Below are positions 50,128 through 58,970 of a DNA stretch of 64,000 bases, in pieces. Each line of letters starts with the position of its first letter. Within the stretch, counting starts at the first letter, position 1. This DNA is from Actinomycetota bacterium. GTDB taxonomy: Bacteria > Actinomycetota > Acidimicrobiia > Acidimicrobiales > Aldehydirespiratoraceae. The translations under genes and the position numbers were made by a program. The stretch spans positions 186,001 to 250,000 of the forward strand of contig JAPOHW010000001.1 of NCBI GenBank assembly GCA_029979265.1. The letters are read 5' to 3'. The notes below the pieces were generated by a model. It did not search any database. It was not told the DNA's origin and worked only from the letters and a program-made list of their open reading frames with translations.

Positions 50128-53100
50128 TGCATCGGCGAGTTCGGCGGCGCGCGCTCGGACCTCTGCGACGGCGGCGGGCAGATCGATCACCTCCGCTTCG
50201 ACCACGCCCGCTTCGTGCAAGAACGCAAAGACCACGCGACTCACGGTTTCGCCGGTTGCCACCTCCACCGCTGCAGCGTAACTCGCACCCTGCAGCCGAT
50301 ATCTCGCCAGTTTCGTCTGGACGTCGTCGTCTCCGGCGACATGATCGGTCTTCCAGTCGACGATCACGAGACCGGCTGGGGTTCGGTAGAGCAGATCGAC
50401 GTAGCCCTCGATGAGATGGTTGCCGACCGGTGCGGCGACCCAGAGTTCGCGCCAGAACTCGCCGCTGCAGGCCTGTTGCGCAAGCTCGGATTCGACGGCC
50501 TGTCGGGCGAGAGCCGTAATGACGTCGGTGCGGCTGATGACCCCCTCTGCCGCAGCCTGCGCTGTTGCGGCAGCCTCGAGTCCTTCGCCAGTCGCAAGGT
50601 CCACGACCTGCAGCACGGCGTGGACGGCGCGTCCTACGGCTGTTCCGTAGCGGCCCTTCTGCCACGGTGGCAGATCGAGATCTCGGGCCCGCTTGTCGAG
50701 ACCGGGATCGCCGGCCTCGGCCGCCTCGCGCGCCAAGGTGGTGGCTGACACGACCGAGCGGGTCGAGGCCCGATCGAGTGCATCGTTCCTGGTGGCGAGC
50801 CATTCGTGGCGCGGCGGTATCGGCGTCGGGAGGATCGGGCCCGAGGAACGGCGGGAACCCCCCGACGGTTCGAGTGGCGTTGTCACAGCGGTGGTGAGCG
50901 CATGTTCTGCGAGCAGAGCTGCACCGGTTCGCGTGGCGGTTTCGTGGCGGTGAAGGCAGACAACGAGATGATCACGGGCGCGGGTGGCAGCCACGTACAG
51001 CAACCGCAGGCGCTCGTGCTCGGCCATCTGTTCATCGATGGGGGCCCATGCGTCATAGCTGGCGGATGTCACACTGGAAGAGAGTCGTAGCGCCACCTCG
51101 CCGGTTGGAGGGAAACTGATCGACGGACCCCGAGGCGAGTTGTTGGTTCGAGTGGTCATTCCGGCGAGCACGGTGATCGGAAACTCGAGGCCCTTGGCGC
51201 CGTGGATCGTCATGATCCGAACGCTGTCGTCATCGGTCTCGGGCAGCACGGTTTCGGAGACCCGTGCGTTGTCGGCTCCCTGCAGGCGCGCCCATTGGAG
51301 ATAGGCCCGGAGATCGGCCCCCCCTGCGTCCACCCAGGCCCGCGCCTGGTCGACGACGAAACGCAGCCGCCGCCAGATGTCACGAGGCGAACCGGTTGCG
51401 ACAACGGATTCGAGCACACCGCGCTCGCGCACGAGTCGGTCGAGCAGTTCGGCCGGGGTGGACCAGAGCCGAGCGTCGTAGAGCTGCTGCATGTGGCGGA
51501 GGCCGGCAGCCACGGGGTGATCGACGTTCGCCTCGGCGATCGGATCGCGCAGTGTGAAACGGCCGTGCAGCCCGAGACGCCAATGAGCCAGATCATCATC
51601 ACCGCAGCCGTAGACGAACGAGCGGAGGGCAGCGACTGTGGCAAGTTCATCGGTCGGGTCGGCGATCGCAGTCAGCGTGAGCAGGAGTTCACGAACCTCT
51701 CTGGTTGCGTAGACGAGCGACGAGGTCTCGGCTCGATACGGCACACCGGCTTCGGTGAGGGCTGCCTCGAGGGCCGGAAGTGTGGTGCGGGCAGGAAGCA
51801 GGATGCAGATGTCGCTGGCCCGTGCATCGCGCCAGACGCCATGCTCCTCGACCTGCCACGGTGCTCGTTCGTCGAGCATCGTGAGAATCGCCCCGGCCAC
51901 ATCGCGACACTCGCAAGCTCGCAGTTCCTCGGCCGTCGGTTTCCCGGGGAGCGGGTCGGCCCCGAGCACGGCGACGGCGGGCCCGAACGGAGCGGTGTCG
52001 GTGCGATGGGCCGACAGCGAAACGTACTCGGGTTGGCTGTCGGGCGCGAAGTGGATCAGCTGCCCGAACACATGGTTCACCCATTCGATGATGGGAGCAG
52101 TGGTTCGGAAGTTCACCGTGAGCGCCGGACGATCGGCGACCCGCTCGCGCGTGGTGAGGAACACGCCGATGTCGGCTCGCCGGAATCGGTAGATCGACTG
52201 CTTGGGATCGCCGACGAAGAACAGCGCGCCGGGGCGGGTCGTCAGGTCGGTCCAGTCCCTGTCGCCCACGTCGGGGTCGTCGGTCGCGATGAGGGTTGCG
52301 AGTTCGACCTGGATCGGGTCGGTGTCCTGGAACTCGTCGAGGAGGAGGCGGGGGTAGCGCTCGGCCAGCGCTGCGCGAACCTCGGGACCGTGGGCTCGGT
52401 CGCGCAGGAGGCGACGAGCCCGAACGAGCAGATCGTGAAAATCGAGTCGACCGACAGTGCGTCGCTCATCGGCAGCCTGGAGTACGAAGCGGCCGATACG
52501 AGCAGCGACATGCGCAAGTGCAGCGGCGGTGACCGAGGACACAGCCCGGTCGCAGGCGACGCGGAGATCGCTGAAGGCGGTGCGAACATCGACGACATCG
52601 ATTCGCCAGTTGCCCTTGGTTCCGGCGTTGCCGACCCGGATACTGAGGCGTCCATCTCCACGATCGCCCATGTCGTGTGCGAGTTCGAGCGCTTCGATGT
52701 CATCGAGCGCACTGGCGAGGAGGGCCCGATGGTGACGCACATCGGGAAAGCGGGCGAGCAACTTGTCGTCGGGGTTGTCACAGCTGTCGGCGTGGGCCTC
52801 GACGGCGTCGAACACCTGGAGCAACTCGTCTCGGGGGAACGGGCCAGGACCCGGCGCGTCGAAGTCGAGCCGCTCTTCGACCAGGTCCCAGTTTGCGGCC
52901 ATCTGCAGGGCGAGGGTCCGCAGGGCGTCCAGACGAACGCCTGTGGCCTCGAGGACGAGGAGTGAGCGAGCCATTGCGTCGTCGTCGAGGAGTTCGTCGA
53001 GAACGACGCTCCAGCGCTGCTCGAAATCGATCTGCGATCCGATCTCGTCGAGCACATCGACGCCCGGGGGGAGGCCGGCCTCGACCGGGTGCTCGGTGAG

Positions 53101-53442
53101 GATGCGCTGAGCGAAGCTGTGAAGCGTGCCGATCGGTGCGCTGTCGAGTTGGTGGAGGGCCACCCGCGCAGCATCGGCGGCAGTCGGGTGTGCAGGGTGG
53201 GCAACGTGGGCCTCGAACCGTTGCCGTATGCGATCGCGCAGCTCGGCAGCGGCCTTCTCGGTAAAGGTGATGGCGGCGATGTTCTCGAGGGGGATGGCGT
53301 CGTCGATCACGAGTGCTTCCACCCGGTCGACGAGCGCACGGGTCTTGCCCGAACCGGCACCGGCCTCGACGAAGAGCGTACGGTCTCGCTCGGCCCGGAC
53401 CCGATCGCGGTCTGCCTGGTCGACAGGGGTGTGGTCAGCCAC
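50092..53442 (-). CDS. AddA/AdnB-like helicase-nuclease (UvrD/RecB type)
   Basis: A 1116-residue superfamily 1 helicase with a C-terminal RecB-type nuclease. Walker A is EAGAGSGKTRALV at residues 26-40, Walker B LLLDEFQDTDPIQVE, then FVGDPKQSIYRFR, and IMTIHGAKGLEFPITVLAG. The nuclease carries VGRAVHAVLQ and EGYVDLLYRTPAGLVIVDWKTD, the D-(D)WK motif of PD-(D/E)XK enzymes. It forms a two-gene operon with the AddB-like gene upstream, with an 8-base overlap. The complex would resect double-strand breaks. Confidence 0.88.
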   Translation of the reverse strand: MADHTPVDQADRDRVRAERDRTLFVEAGAGSGKTRALVDRVEALVIDDAIPLENIAAITFTEKAAAELRDRIRQRFEAHVAHPAHPTAADAARVALHQLDSAPIGTLHSFAQRILTEHPVEAGLPPGVDVLDEIGSQIDFEQRWSVVLDELLDDDAMARSLLVLEATGVRLDALRTLALQMAANWDLVEERLDFDAPGPGPFPRDELLQVFDAVEAHADSCDNPDDKLLARFPDVRHHRALLASALDDIEALELAHDMGDRGDGRLSIRVGNAGTKGNWRIDVVDVRTAFSDLRVACDRAVSSVTAAALAHVAARIGRFVLQAADERRTVGRLDFHDLLVRARRLLRDRAHGPEVRAALAERYPRLLLDEFQDTDPIQVELATLIATDDPDVGDRDWTDLTTRPGALFFVGDPKQSIYRFRRADIGVFLTTRERVADRPALTVNFRTTAPIIEWVNHVFGQLIHFAPDSQPEYVSLSAHRTDTAPFGPAVAVLGADPLPGKPTAEELRACECRDVAGAILTMLDERAPWQVEEHGVWRDARASDICILLPARTTLPALEAALTEAGVPYRAETSSLVYATREVRELLLTLTAIADPTDELATVAALRSFVYGCGDDDLAHWRLGLHGRFTLRDPIAEANVDHPVAAGLRHMQQLYDARLWSTPAELLDRLVRERGVLESVVATGSPRDIWRRLRFVVDQARAWVDAGGADLRAYLQWARLQGADNARVSETVLPETDDDSVRIMTIHGAKGLEFPITVLAGMTTRTNNSPRGPSISFPPTGEVALRLSSSVTSASYDAWAPIDEQMAEHERLRLLYVAATRARDHLVVCLHRHETATRTGAALLAEHALTTAVTTPLEPSGGSRRSSGPILPTPIPPRHEWLATRNDALDRASTRSVVSATTLAREAAEAGDPGLDKRARDLDLPPWQKGRYGTAVGRAVHAVLQVVDLATGEGLEAAATAQAAAEGVISRTDVITALARQAVESELAQQACSGEFWRELWVAAPVGNHLIEGYVDLLYRTPAGLVIVDWKTDHVAGDDDVQTKLARYRLQGASYAAAVEVATGETVSRVVFAFLHEAGVVEAEVIDLPAAVAEVRARAAELADASATIETLTQLR

Positions 53443-56400
53443 GGTCGCCTCCTACAAGGTCGACGTAGGCGGCCAAGTCCGGCTGAGTGTGCTTGCGGCG
53501 CCAATCTGCGTGCTGATGTGCGAGTCCGAGGCCGTCGGGCTCGCAGTAGATGCAGTCGACCCACCGTCGGCCTGTCGGCTTGGCCGGGTGGGCAGGGAAA
53601 TGGCCAGCCGCAACGCCGTCGACGATGCGGGCGACGGTAGTGAGGGCCATGTGCTCCACAGTGGGATCGACGTCGTAGCCGACTGCCTCGAACCTCCCTC
53701 GACCGGTGACGAACCAGTAGGTACCCCGTTCGCCGCTGGCGTGGGTACCGAGGATGGAGCGAGCCGCAAGGGCGTACAGCACGAGCTGCAGATGGGTGCC
53801 CCCCGGTGTCGGATTCTCGGGACTGAGACCGTCGTACCCACGCTGTGAGCCTGTCTTGTAGTCGATGACGATCAAACCGTCGCCGGACGTGCGGTCGACG
53901 CGATCGATGGCGCCACGCACAGTGATCGACCCGCCATCGGGAAGCTCGACCTCGACCGGTGGGGTGCTCGACCCCGGCATGCCGAACGGCACTTCGGTTG
54001 CGATCGGTGTGCTTGCGTACGCCGCTCGCTGGTGGTCGTCGAAACGGGCGAATGTCTCGAGATCGCGATGGATGACCTGCTTGTCGTGGCCCCAGTAGAC
54101 CCGCCGCCCGACCAGGCCTCGCCGCTCGAGCTTGTCCGCTTCTTCGTCGGCGATCTCGTGAAGGCGCTCGAGCCACCGTTGCGGCCACGGTTGGCCCGGC
54201 GCAGGAACAGCCCCGTCGGTCATCGCCTCCGCAATCCATCGATCGAGGGTGTCGTGGACGAGCGAACCACGGACCAGCGGTGAGATGCGGTACTGCTCCT
54301 CGGGGTCTTCGACGGGTCCGACGCCCAGGATGTGACGGACGAAGTACGCATGCGGACAACTCGCCCAGGCCTCGAGCCGAGTTGCAGATGTGACATGACC
54401 GGGGGTGCGGGGGTGGGGGATGGCGGCACCACGCAGGTCGCCGTCGGTTGCGAGATTGCCGTCGAATCGGGTGTAGGCGGCGGAGAGTCGGGCCGTGAGG
54501 AGTTCGGCGCCACGCCGCACGGCCGGTCGATCGGATGGAACGAGATCGAGCAAGAAGCGATTGCCGGCTTCGACGTGATCGAGCAGTGACCGCAGGTCGT
54601 ATTCGGTGATGGTGGCGGGGAACTCGCTGGCTCGAAGACCGGCGACGAACGACGGCACCTCCCGAAGCCATCGACCGGTGAGCGCATCGAGGTCCTCGGC
54701 CGACGGGCGAACACCGTCGTGGTGTTCGGTTGCGTCGAGGAGCCAGCGCGACGGCGAACGCACGGCGTTTCGGCGCAGGTCGCCGCGGGGGAACGTATAG
54801 GTAGTGCGCTCGGCTGCGGCGACAATTGCGAGCAGGGCTCGATGATCGTCGTGGACCAGATCGGCACGTTGGGGGAGATCGGGACCGACGGAGGCGCGAA
54901 CGCGGTCGGGAAGGAGCGGATCGTTTCGGCGGCGGGTCGGGAATGACCCCTCGGCCATCCCGACGACGATCACCTCGTCGAGTTCGACGCCCAGGCCGAG
55001 CGACACAGGACCGACGAGTATCCCATGGCCGAAGGTGCCGTGGCGGCCGAGGTCGTCGGCCAGTTGGAGCTCGAGGGCCCGGCGAAAGGCAGCAGGGGAC
55101 GGATCGGGGTCGATACCGTCGAGATCGCCGAGTCGGTCGATCGCTGCATCGACGCGTTGTGCAGCGGCCTGCTCTTCGAGCGGCCAGTCGGTTCGCAAGC
55201 GCTCGCCGCCGAGATACGTGCGAACCAGTGAGCGGCACCAGCTTGCGAGTCCCGACCAGGTTCGAACTCTGCCACCGGGTGTGAGTGCGGTGTCGAGGCC
55301 GGCGACGAACGCAGCGAGGGAGCGGGCCGACTCGGCGTTGTTGCGGAGCCGAGCCGCTCGCCATTCGAGTTCGGGGTCGCGTTCGGCGGCATCGGCGTCG
55401 CTGTCGAGATCGTCGGCCAGACGGGTGAGTCGGTGCTGCCATTGGTCGATCCCGCCGATGACGCCGGCGGCGCGAGCGGCGCGCTCCCACGCCGCCACCG
55501 GTGCAGGTCGGTTGTCGATCCCTCGAATCGGTGCGCCAGCGAGCCAGGCAGCGACATCGTGACGGGAGAGGTCGTGGTCGGGGAGTGCGAGCAGGGCGAG
55601 CAGTGAGCGACCGAGCAGCGACGTTTCCGCCGTACGCACGGAGGTCCCGAACCAGTCGATCTCGGCGGCGTCGAGGGCATCGGCGATCAGCCGGGCGTAG
55701 GGATCGCGAGTGCCGTAGAGGATCGCAATGCGCTCCAGGGGGGTACCGGATCTGGTTGCGTCGACAACCTGGCGAACCGCGTGTCGCACCTCGTCGTCGG
55801 CATCGGACACACTCAAGGCCCGGGCTGGGACTGCGGTCGGTGGTGCCGTGGTGCTCGGCCAGGTTGCGCCGACCATCGTCGCCGACCGTCGTACCGCCGC
55901 GTCAGCCTCGGCATCGCCGGTGACGCCGGCGATCAGTGTGATCGGGTGGTGCTCACCGAGGACGGCGAGCAGGCGGGCTTGGTTCGACGAAAGGCGCTGG
56001 GGCAGGAACACGATCGTCGGACCGAGATCGCGAAGAACGGGTGGGATGCCGGGAATGGTGGCGATGGCGGCCTCGACGAGGTCGTGTTCGTCGGAAAAGC
56101 GGTCGCGGATTCGTCGACGAACAGCCCGATGAATTCGCACGACGTCGGCCGTCCGGGTGGACTGGGCCGCCAGACGGTCGAGGCCGGTCGGACCGACCTC
56201 CGAGAGCGCTCGGTGGACCCGCACAAGTGCCCGTTCGGTTGCCGGGTGCTGCTCGACCCCGGCGAAGTGGCCGGGGTCGTCGGCCAGGATGGCTCGAACC
56301 GCCCCGGCGAGAACGGGGGTGGAGACGGGGCGACGACCGCTTGCCGCGACCGCTCCTGCGCCGAGGAGCTCTGCCAGTCGGTAGGGGGTGAGAAAGGTGA

Positions 56401-56578
56401 CGGCCGCAACTCCCCGTCGGCGCCCGAGGGCACGACGAGCGGCGATACCGATCTGGTTCGACGACACGACGACCGACACCGGCGCGAGCCGGTCGGCGGC
56501 CTTGTGCCGGTCGATCGCAGCCGCGAGTGCGTCGTGGGCACGGCTGCCGTAGGGGGTTGTCGTGACGTCGATGGTCAT
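53435..56578 (-). CDS. AddB/AdnA-like PD-(D/E)XK nuclease subunit
   Basis: A 1047-residue partner of the helicase above. Its N-terminal half is helicase-like without a clear Walker A (VVVSSNQIGIAARR), as in the inactive helicase of AddB. The C-terminal 280 residues contain a nuclease: ASCPHAYFVRHILGVG, then DRVDRTSGDGLIVIDYKTG with the catalytic D and DYK, then DCIYCEPDGLG. AddB nucleases usually hold a four-cysteine iron-sulfur cluster; only one plus two cysteines are visible here, so the fourth is replaced or absent. The ATG at 56578 follows a -10 box nine bases upstream. Confidence 0.85.
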   Translation of the reverse strand: MTIDVTTTPYGSRAHDALAAAIDRHKAADRLAPVSVVVSSNQIGIAARRALGRRRGVAAVTFLTPYRLAELLGAGAVAASGRRPVSTPVLAGAVRAILADDPGHFAGVEQHPATERALVRVHRALSEVGPTGLDRLAAQSTRTADVVRIHRAVRRRIRDRFSDEHDLVEAAIATIPGIPPVLRDLGPTIVFLPQRLSSNQARLLAVLGEHHPITLIAGVTGDAEADAAVRRSATMVGATWPSTTAPPTAVPARALSVSDADDEVRHAVRQVVDATRSGTPLERIAILYGTRDPYARLIADALDAAEIDWFGTSVRTAETSLLGRSLLALLALPDHDLSRHDVAAWLAGAPIRGIDNRPAPVAAWERAARAAGVIGGIDQWQHRLTRLADDLDSDADAAERDPELEWRAARLRNNAESARSLAAFVAGLDTALTPGGRVRTWSGLASWCRSLVRTYLGGERLRTDWPLEEQAAAQRVDAAIDRLGDLDGIDPDPSPAAFRRALELQLADDLGRHGTFGHGILVGPVSLGLGVELDEVIVVGMAEGSFPTRRRNDPLLPDRVRASVGPDLPQRADLVHDDHRALLAIVAAAERTTYTFPRGDLRRNAVRSPSRWLLDATEHHDGVRPSAEDLDALTGRWLREVPSFVAGLRASEFPATITEYDLRSLLDHVEAGNRFLLDLVPSDRPAVRRGAELLTARLSAAYTRFDGNLATDGDLRGAAIPHPRTPGHVTSATRLEAWASCPHAYFVRHILGVGPVEDPEEQYRISPLVRGSLVHDTLDRWIAEAMTDGAVPAPGQPWPQRWLERLHEIADEEADKLERRGLVGRRVYWGHDKQVIHRDLETFARFDDHQRAAYASTPIATEVPFGMPGSSTPPVEVELPDGGSITVRGAIDRVDRTSGDGLIVIDYKTGSQRGYDGLSPENPTPGGTHLQLVLYALAARSILGTHASGERGTYWFVTGRGRFEAVGYDVDPTVEHMALTTVARIVDGVAAGHFPAHPAKPTGRRWVDCIYCEPDGLGLAHQHADWRRKHTQPDLAAYVDLVGGDRG

Positions 56579-56587
56579 CCGTCCCCG

Positions 56588-56593
56588 ATCGTA
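56588..56593 (-). promoter_or_regulatory. -10 box TACGAT upstream of the helicase-nuclease operon
   Basis: Minus-strand TACGAT lies nine bases before the ATG at 56578. Confidence 0.4.
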
Positions 56594-56627
56594 GGCAGGA
56601 GGGGTGACACCGGCTCGTCGTGGAGGG

Positions 56628-58058
56628 TCAGCCTCGGTCGCTGAGGTCGTACTCGGCAACCATCATGGGATGGTCGTCGCCGAGGCGTGCGAGCGGACGG
56701 GCCACCTCGACCCGACCGGACGGTCGACACCCGCTCCCGGTCACCCCGAGAACCCCATCACCGAGCTCGGCTCGGAACCGCTCGGCTGCGGCTTGCAGCT
56801 GCTCGACCACTTCGGGATGCTCTTCGGCAACGTCGGTGGTCTCGCCGAGGTCGGCTCGGAGGTCGAAGAGTTCGGCGATGACCGTACGCTCACGGCCCGA
56901 GCGGTGAACCAGACGGAGCTTGTAGCGGTCGTTGCGCACGGCCTCGAGCATCGTGCCGTTGTAGTAGGCGAAAGTCTGGTGCGGGGATGCAGCACCTTCG
57001 GTGAGGACCGCAGCGATGTCGCGTCCATCGATGATCGTGTCGTCCGGCACGGCGGTACCGGCCCAACCCGCCAGGGTTGGGAGCAGGTCCATGGCGGTCA
57101 GGAGTTCGTCGCACTCGACACCGGCCGGGACGACCCCAGGCCATCGCACGATGCCGGGCACACGGATCCCGCCGTCGCTCGTGCGCCCTTTTTTACCGCG
57201 GAGCGGACCGTTACTGCCCTCGCCGGGCCGGCAGAGCGCACCGTTGTCGCTGGTGAAGACGACGATGGTGTCGTCGACGAGACCCTGTGCCTCGAGTTCG
57301 TCCATGACGACACCGGTCGCCCAGTCGATTGCGTGTACCGCAGCGCCGTACGGGCCATTGCGCGACCCTGCGTGGAAGGTGTCTTCGACATAGAGCGGAA
57401 GGTGCACATGCATGTGCGCGAAATACAAGAAGAAGGGACGATCGGCGTTCTCTCGGATGAACTCGACCGAACGATCGACGTAGCGCCGGGTCAGCATCGT
57501 CTGGTCGGGTTGTGTCTCGACGACTTCACGGTCGTGCATGAGCGGGAGCGGTGGGTAGGGGATCACCGGTGGCAGCGTGTAGCCGGCTGCGACCAACTGG
57601 GCGCCGTGTTCTTCGACGAGACTCGACCCGTGTTGGATTCCCATGTCGTTGCTGTACGGCAGCCCGAACCACCGATCGAAACCGTGGTTGGTGGGGAGAA
57701 ACTCGGGCTGATCGCCGCAGTGCCATTTGCCGATGATCTCGGTTGCGTACCCTGCGTCCTGCAGGACCGACGCAACGGTGTGCTCCGACGGGGAAAGGCC
57801 ACATGCGCTGCCGGGAAACAGGACATGGAGTCCGTCGAAGTCGTCGAACCCGATCCGGGCCGGGTACGAGCCGGTGAGCAACGCACCCCTCGACGGTGTG
57901 CAGACCGGAGACCCCATGTAGAACGAGAGCAGTCGAGTGCCCTCGGCCGCGAGCTGATCGATTCGCGGCGTGTCGTGCACCTCCGAGCCGTAGCAGCCGA
58001 GGTCGCCGTAGCCGAGATCGTCGCAGTTGATGAGCACGATGTTGGGCCGGCGGGTCAT
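56628..58058 (-). CDS. Sulfatase (arylsulfatase-like)
   Basis: A 476-residue sulfatase. The formylglycine motif is CTPSR, with C53 as the residue to be modified, followed by GALLTGSYPARIG. Metal-binding acidic residues are in INCDDLGYGD at residues 10-19. VVFTSDNGALC and KKGRTSDGGIRVPGIVRWPG are the other signatures. It would hydrolyse sulfate esters after activation by a formylglycine-generating enzyme, which is not seen in the window. No export signal is visible, so a cytoplasmic or unconventional location is implied. A -10 box six bases upstream supports the start. Confidence 0.88.
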   Translation of the reverse strand: MTRRPNIVLINCDDLGYGDLGCYGSEVHDTPRIDQLAAEGTRLLSFYMGSPVCTPSRGALLTGSYPARIGFDDFDGLHVLFPGSACGLSPSEHTVASVLQDAGYATEIIGKWHCGDQPEFLPTNHGFDRWFGLPYSNDMGIQHGSSLVEEHGAQLVAAGYTLPPVIPYPPLPLMHDREVVETQPDQTMLTRRYVDRSVEFIRENADRPFFLYFAHMHVHLPLYVEDTFHAGSRNGPYGAAVHAIDWATGVVMDELEAQGLVDDTIVVFTSDNGALCRPGEGSNGPLRGKKGRTSDGGIRVPGIVRWPGVVPAGVECDELLTAMDLLPTLAGWAGTAVPDDTIIDGRDIAAVLTEGAASPHQTFAYYNGTMLEAVRNDRYKLRLVHRSGRERTVIAELFDLRADLGETTDVAEEHPEVVEQLQAAAERFRAELGDGVLGVTGSGCRPSGRVEVARPLARLGDDHPMMVAEYDLSDRG

Positions 58059-58064
58059 GGCCGA

Positions 58065-58070
58065 AGGCTA
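58065..58070 (-). promoter_or_regulatory. -10 box TAGCCT, leaderless start of the sulfatase
   Basis: Minus-strand TAGCCT lies six bases before the ATG at 58058 and overlaps the end of the DUF3097 gene. Confidence 0.45.
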
Positions 58071-58889
58071 CGGGGAGTCGGGGGGTGCGACGAAGTCGAT
58101 GAGCTCCTCGACGGCGGCAAGGAGCGGTGGTTCCAGGTCTTTCCAGGTCGTGACCTTGCCGAGGATGTGTTTCCAGAACGCTGCCGGGGTCGTGTTCACG
58201 CCGAGCGCAGTGATGACTCCGTCTTTCCAGGGCTGGCCCTTCGGTACGTCGGGCCAACGGTCGATGCCGATGACCGACGGCTTCACCGCCTGCCAGATGT
58301 CGACGTAGGGGTGGCCCCTGACAAGGACGTTCGGATCGGTGATCGTGTCGGCGATGCGCTGTTCTTTGGAACCGTCGACGAGATGGTCGAGTAGCACTCC
58401 GAGACGGCGGCGCGGCCCGGGGCGGAAGCCACGGATACGTTCGGCAAGATCGTCGGCGCCGTCGAGTTGTTCGACGACAACCCCTTCGACACGAAGGTCG
58501 GCACCCCAGACCTTCTCGACGAGTTCGGCATCGTGGATGCCTTCGACCCAGAGCCGACTGGCGCGGGCAACCCGGGCGGGGACGTCCCCGACATCGATCG
58601 ATCCGCTTGCGGTGATGCCGGGGGTGCTCGACGTGTCCCTCGGGACGACGAGCCGACACGGCACTCCCTTGCCCTCGATCGCAGCGCGAACAGAACCGTC
58701 GCGGTAGGCGACCGTGTGGTCCTTGCCGTAGCGGTCGCGCAGCACGAGGCGCGGGGGCGCAAAGGTGATGAGTGCGCCGACCACGCCGGTCGTTCGGTCC
58801 TCGAGCACCGTGCCACGACGGGCGGCGACGATGGGATAGTCGGGTCGACGTGACCGGCTTGCGTCAAGATCGATCGGTCCGTCGTGCAT
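58068..58889 (-). CDS. DUF3097 family protein
   Basis: A 273-residue protein of DUF3097, an actinobacterial family of unknown function. RRPDYPIVAARRGTVLEDR near residue 15, VGVLLDHLVDGSKEQRI and RGHPYVDIWQAVKP in the second half, and the SRLWVEGIHDAELVEKVWG core (about residues 110-130) are the family hallmarks. The last resembles a Toprim-like acidic center, which is only a guess. It is divergent from the merR-menF gene and shares a 60-base control region with it. A -10 box six bases upstream supports the ATG. Confidence 0.85.
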   Translation of the reverse strand: MHDGPIDLDASRSRRPDYPIVAARRGTVLEDRTTGVVGALITFAPPRLVLRDRYGKDHTVAYRDGSVRAAIEGKGVPCRLVVPRDTSSTPGITASGSIDVGDVPARVARASRLWVEGIHDAELVEKVWGADLRVEGVVVEQLDGADDLAERIRGFRPGPRRRLGVLLDHLVDGSKEQRIADTITDPNVLVRGHPYVDIWQAVKPSVIGIDRWPDVPKGQPWKDGVITALGVNTTPAAFWKHILGKVTTWKDLEPPLLAAVEELIDFVAPPDSP

Positions 58890-58895
58890 GTGACG

Positions 58896-58901
58896 ACGGT
58901 A
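58896..58901 (-). promoter_or_regulatory. -10 box TACCGT, leaderless start of DUF3097 gene
   Basis: Minus-strand TACCGT lies six bases before the ATG at 58889. Confidence 0.5.
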
Positions 58902-58917
58902 GCGCCTCCAGCAATCT

Positions 58918-58946
58918 CAGAGTGATCACTCTGGGAGCTGTAGCTC
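58918..58946. promoter_or_regulatory. Two palindromes upstream of merR-menF, candidate MerR operator
   Basis: CAGAGTGATCACTCTG at 58918-58933 is a perfect 16-bp palindrome. GAGCTGTAGCTC at 58935-58946 is a second dyad with 5-bp arms. They lie between the divergent DUF3097 and merR-menF starts and cover the -35/spacer region of the latter. A MerR protein binding its own promoter is the simplest reading. Confidence 0.55.
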
Positions 58947-58957
58947 TCATTGTCGGA

Positions 58958-58963
58958 TAGCAT
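58958..58963 (+). promoter_or_regulatory. -10 box TAGCAT, leaderless start of merR-menF
   Basis: TAGCAT ends seven bases before the GTG at 58971. No -35 consensus precedes it, which fits activator control. Confidence 0.5.
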
Positions 58964-58970
58964 CAAGGCT

